A DNA stretch of 23,334 nt from Pelargonium cotyledonis (lineage: Eukaryota > Streptophyta > Magnoliopsida > Geraniales > Geraniaceae). The stretch spans positions 1 to 23,334 of the forward strand of contig JAYMTA010000890.1 in the NCBI GenBank assembly GCA_036897625.1, given 5' to 3'. How positions within the stretch are numbered: the stretch's first letter is position 1; each line of letters opens with the position of its first letter. The notes below the pieces were generated by a model. That model did no database searches and was not told where the DNA came from. It was given only the letters and a program-made list of their open reading frames with translations. Of this stretch, positions 20,960 through 23,334 are shown one piece after another. Both the position numbers and the translations under genes were made by a program.

Positions 20960-21830
20960 CTCATGCACCCATACAAAGGGCTAGGACCAGATGGGTTCAG
21001 TCCTGGCTTCAATCAACAATACTGGCATGTACTAGAGGATGATATCTCGTGGGCGTGCTTAGACATATTTCAGAGTGGCCGTATTCTGGAAAATCTTAAT
21101 GAATTAATTATGGTGTTGATCCCGAAGAAGTAAAAACCTAATGCAGTAACTGATTTGAGGTTGATTTCTTTGTGCCACGTACTTTACATGCTCATTTCTA
21201 AGACGATTGTGAATCGACTAAAACCGGTTTTGATGTTGATCATCTCAGATAATCAAAGTGTTTTTCTCCTGGACAGGCTAGTTATAGATAACATCTATGT
21301 GGCCAATGCGATTTTCCATTTTATCCAAAAGCAACAAGCGGGTTGTAGGGGAGCTCTGAAGTTGGATATGGCTAAAGCCTATGACAATGTGGAATGAGAC
21401 TTTCTAGGGGTTTGATGGTGAAGTTGGGGTTTTGACTGGATTGGGTGGATTTGGTAATGAATTGCGTTTAATGAGTTACTTTTAGAGTGAAGTTGGGGGA
21501 GAGCTCTATTTGGATACCTTCTCAACTACTAGGGGGTCCGACAAAGGGACCCAATCTTGCTGTATTTGTTCTCAATTATGGTTGAAGGTTTGTCATTCTT
21601 GATTGGAAATAAGGAGGAGAGTGCGAAAATTACCAGGTGCTAGGTTTCGCGTAAGGGTCCGGCGGTCTCACACCTCTTTTTCGCAGATTATGCCTTGATC
21701 TTCTTTGAAGCCTAGAGGGAAGAAGCCAAATCAATTAAGCAGGTTCTCAAATTATAGAAACGTGCTCGGGGATAGAAGGTAAATTTTCATAAATCATCCT
21801 TGTTGAGTGCAAAGTGGATCCACAGGTTGC
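20960..21830 (+). pseudogene. LINE ORF2 reverse transcriptase domain, broken
   Basis: KGLGPDGFSPGFNQQYW opens the domain, and MVLIPKK follows, with a stop at 21131. Then come LRLISLCHVLYMLISKTIVN, NRLKPVL, ISDNQSVFL, LDRLVIDNIYVANAIFHFI and ALKLDMAKAYDNVE, followed by a TGA where the family has Trp. RQRDPILLYLFS and FADYALIFFEA come next, then VNFHKSSLLSAK. The catalytic FADD motif reads FADY (GAT TAT, near 21683-21688), so the second catalytic Asp is lost. The enzyme would be inactive even without the stops. Confidence 0.85.
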
Positions 21831-21879
21831 GGCTTAAGTGGTTCAATGTTTGGATGTTCAGCGGGTCCCGTCCTTTGAC

Positions 21880-22510
21880 AAGTATCTGAGTGTCTCGAGT
21901 TGTGGTGGAGGGAGTAGGGTCGAGTTTTTTTACTACATTATGCAAAGAGCGAGTGCTCGAATTTTTTCATGGTCAATGAAAGCGGTGTCAAAGGTGGGTA
22001 AAGAGGTGCTTCTTAAGGCGGTTGCGCATGTTGTGCCTTCCTACTGTATGAGGGTTTATTTATTGCTGGTCATAATCTGTAAACGTATTGAAAAGACAGT
22101 AAGCAGGTTTTGGTGGAGCTCGAGTAAAGGGGTGGGTAGGGATCAGCATTGGAAGGCTTAGGAAAGCCTCTATAGGAGGAAGAGCTATGAGGGTCTTGGT
22201 TTCAGAGACATTCAGGCTTTTAATTTAGCCTTGCTCGGTAAGTAGCCATGGAGACTTGAGCAACACACGTCCTCCCTATTTAGCAGAATGTTTAAGGTTA
22301 AATATGCGCCAAATTTCTCTTTCTTTGAGGCGGGATTGGAGAATGAGCCGAGCTATGTATTGAGAGGTATTCGAGTGGCGCAAGAATTTATCCGGAAAAG
22401 GAGTGTGAAGAGGGTAGGGGCGGGCTTTCAGATACGGGCTCTCTCGGACCATTTCCCACGTGCCCTAGTTTCATACCTAAAGTGAAACCAGGCATGGAAG
22501 GGGCAGTGGC
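21880..22510 (+). pseudogene. LINE ORF2 connector region after the reverse transcriptase
   Basis: SWSMKAVSKVGKEVLLKAVA, followed by HVVPSYCMRVYLL, IEKTVSRFWW and GLGFRDIQAFNLALLGK, then FSRMFKVKYAPNFSFFEAGL and PSYVLRGI, follow the usual order of the plant LINE region between RT and zf-RVT. Several stops interrupt it. Confidence 0.8.
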
Positions 22511-22579
22511 GCCTAACTTGCGGGTCTTAGAAATCATGGAACTTATGTGTCGGGTTTGGAACAAGAATATGGTGAAGCA

Positions 22580-22905
22580 GATTTTTGACCCTAATTTGTG
22601 TAGGGAAATATTTAAAGTCCAGGTAGGGAGGACAATGAATAATGTTTCTTGGTATTGGTTTCATGATAGGAAGAGGTTGTATTCGGGTAGGAGTGAGTAC
22701 CGAGTGGTTTGGTAGGGACTCGATCAGGACTCGGGCAAGGACACCAATTGAATCTTGTTTGGGGTGCTCATTTCCAAGGCAAGGTGAAATATTGCATGTG
22801 GAGAGCATTGTTAGGGTGTCTCCCGGTTCGCGAACGGCTAGCGGCTCGAAGAGTAGATGTTCCGGTGGAGTGTCCGTGGTGTAAGGGCATGCTGGAATGG
22901 TATTA
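22580..22905 (+). pseudogene. LINE ORF2 zf-RVT domain
   Basis: FDPNLCREIFKVQ, WYWFHDRKRLYSGRSEYRVVW, then in another frame MWRALLGCLPVRERLAARRV and DVPVECPWCKG followed by LEW match the zf-RVT part of plant LINEs (CPxC zinc-binding pair retained). It is the same domain type as the isolated fragment near 18703. Confidence 0.8.
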
Positions 22906-23204
22906 GTCATGTCATGCTACATTGCCTGTTTGCGAGAAAGATGTGGAGACGAATGAGGTTGGAGCCCACCACTATCAGCTCGTGATCTGAAAAATATTGG
23001 CTTAAGTTGTTAGAGATGGGTCAGGAACCAGAGCTTGTTGACAAAACCCTATATGTTGGGTGGAGTTTATGGAAAGCGCGCAATGAGGGAGTTTGGAGGG
23101 ACAAGTGGATGACGGAAGAGGACGTCTTCTAGTTAGCGGTTTTTATTAGGAGGGCATGGTTGGCTATACGGTGTCATAAGCAGACTAGTCAGGTGACAGT
23201 ATAG

Positions 23205-23334
23205 AGATTCAATAGATGGTCCCCTCAAGTGAATCTTTTGGTCAAGATTAATACAGATGAAACGGTCTTTGCGAGCCAACGTAGGTTCGGGGGGGGGGGG
23301 GGGGGGGTGCTTGTGTGGGGCGGGAAATGGGTTG
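23205..23334 (+). pseudogene. LINE ORF2 RNase H domain, start only
   Basis: RWSPQVNLLVKINTDETVFA, then RRFGG followed by VLVWGGKW, fits the beginning of a plant LINE RNase H domain (INTD with the first catalytic Asp near 23256, then a glycine-rich turn). The window ends inside it. The glycine-rich turn is expanded by the G run at 23289-23307. Confidence 0.7.
23289..23307 (+). repeat. Homopolymer run of 19 G
   Basis: Nineteen consecutive G lie in the RNase H glycine-rich turn of the dead LINE. Such a run is either a local slippage expansion or an assembly or base-calling weak spot. Confidence 0.9.

Larger units (their letters stand above)
19501..23334 (+). mobile_element. Decayed L1-type LINE, ORF2 region, running off the window
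   Basis: Base composition shifts from AT-rich to G-rich near 19500, and ORF2-type protein fragments follow in order: endonuclease, reverse transcriptase, connector, zf-RVT and RNase H. The RNase H domain marks it as a plant L1-type lineage. More than ten stops and frame shifts are spread over it, so it is long dead. No ORF1 with zinc knuckle is seen between the hAT-like element ending at 19413 and the ORF2 start at 19661, so it is 5'-truncated or its ORF1 was lost. The 3' end and poly(A) lie beyond the window. Confidence 0.88.

Noticed and set aside
22527-22910. 127-codon minus-strand frame inside the LINE
   Set aside because: The plus strand carries clear zf-RVT and connector motifs, so the reverse frame is a shadow.

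Overview
The window is nuclear DNA from a flowering plant, probably a eudicot. The protein-coding genes are split by AT-rich GT...AG introns. They encode plant-type proteins: a PMD-like organelle division factor, a cytosolic ribosomal protein L38, and a DUF936 protein. The spaces between genes are full of TA-flanked Stowaway-type MITEs, hAT-like non-autonomous elements, a tRNA-type SINE and LINE debris. No species can be named from the sequence alone. I saw no bacterial, viral or organellar signal and no CRISPR array, and I could not support any new multi-gene system.

Layout. 1-570: imperfect tandem repeats, then promoter and 5' UTR. 572-2347: PMD-like coiled-coil, tail-anchored protein (+), with a MITE inside its 5' UTR intron. 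2348-4670: 3' UTR, a SINE-like element with a duplicated B box, a two-copy repeat and a three-copy tandem array of about 119 bp. 4688-5522: a two-exon gene (-) for a very acidic protein whose last exon encodes a TSWRSCCGLFEV tail. 6427-6900: a doubtful small spliced gene with a signal-peptide-like first exon. 7216-8879: RPL38 (+), with site II and telo-box promoter motifs and an intron directly after the ATG. 8880-12470: an AT-rich intergenic stretch with two same-family 242-bp MITEs in opposite orientation and one hAT-like element. 12470-18133: a four-coding-exon DUF936 gene (+) of 724 codons, with a probable 5' UTR intron, an antisense retroposon tail in intron 1 and a 1.9-kb intron 3. 18134-19500: an isolated zf-RVT LINE scrap and a second hAT-like element with another MITE nested inside it. 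19501-23334: a heavily decayed L1-type LINE (+) with endonuclease, reverse transcriptase, zf-RVT and the beginning of an RNase H domain, running off the end of the window.

The genes do not form a pathway. They are ordinary neighbours: PMD-like (organelle proliferation), L38 (ribosome), DUF936 (some Arabidopsis members act on cortical microtubules) and one acidic protein of unknown role. The observations most worth checking are the possible intron-retention isoform of the acidic gene, which would swap a cysteine tail for a hydrophobic one; the MITE family with four members or relatives here, two of them within introns; the out-of-frame uORF across the DUF936 start codon; and the nested transposons.
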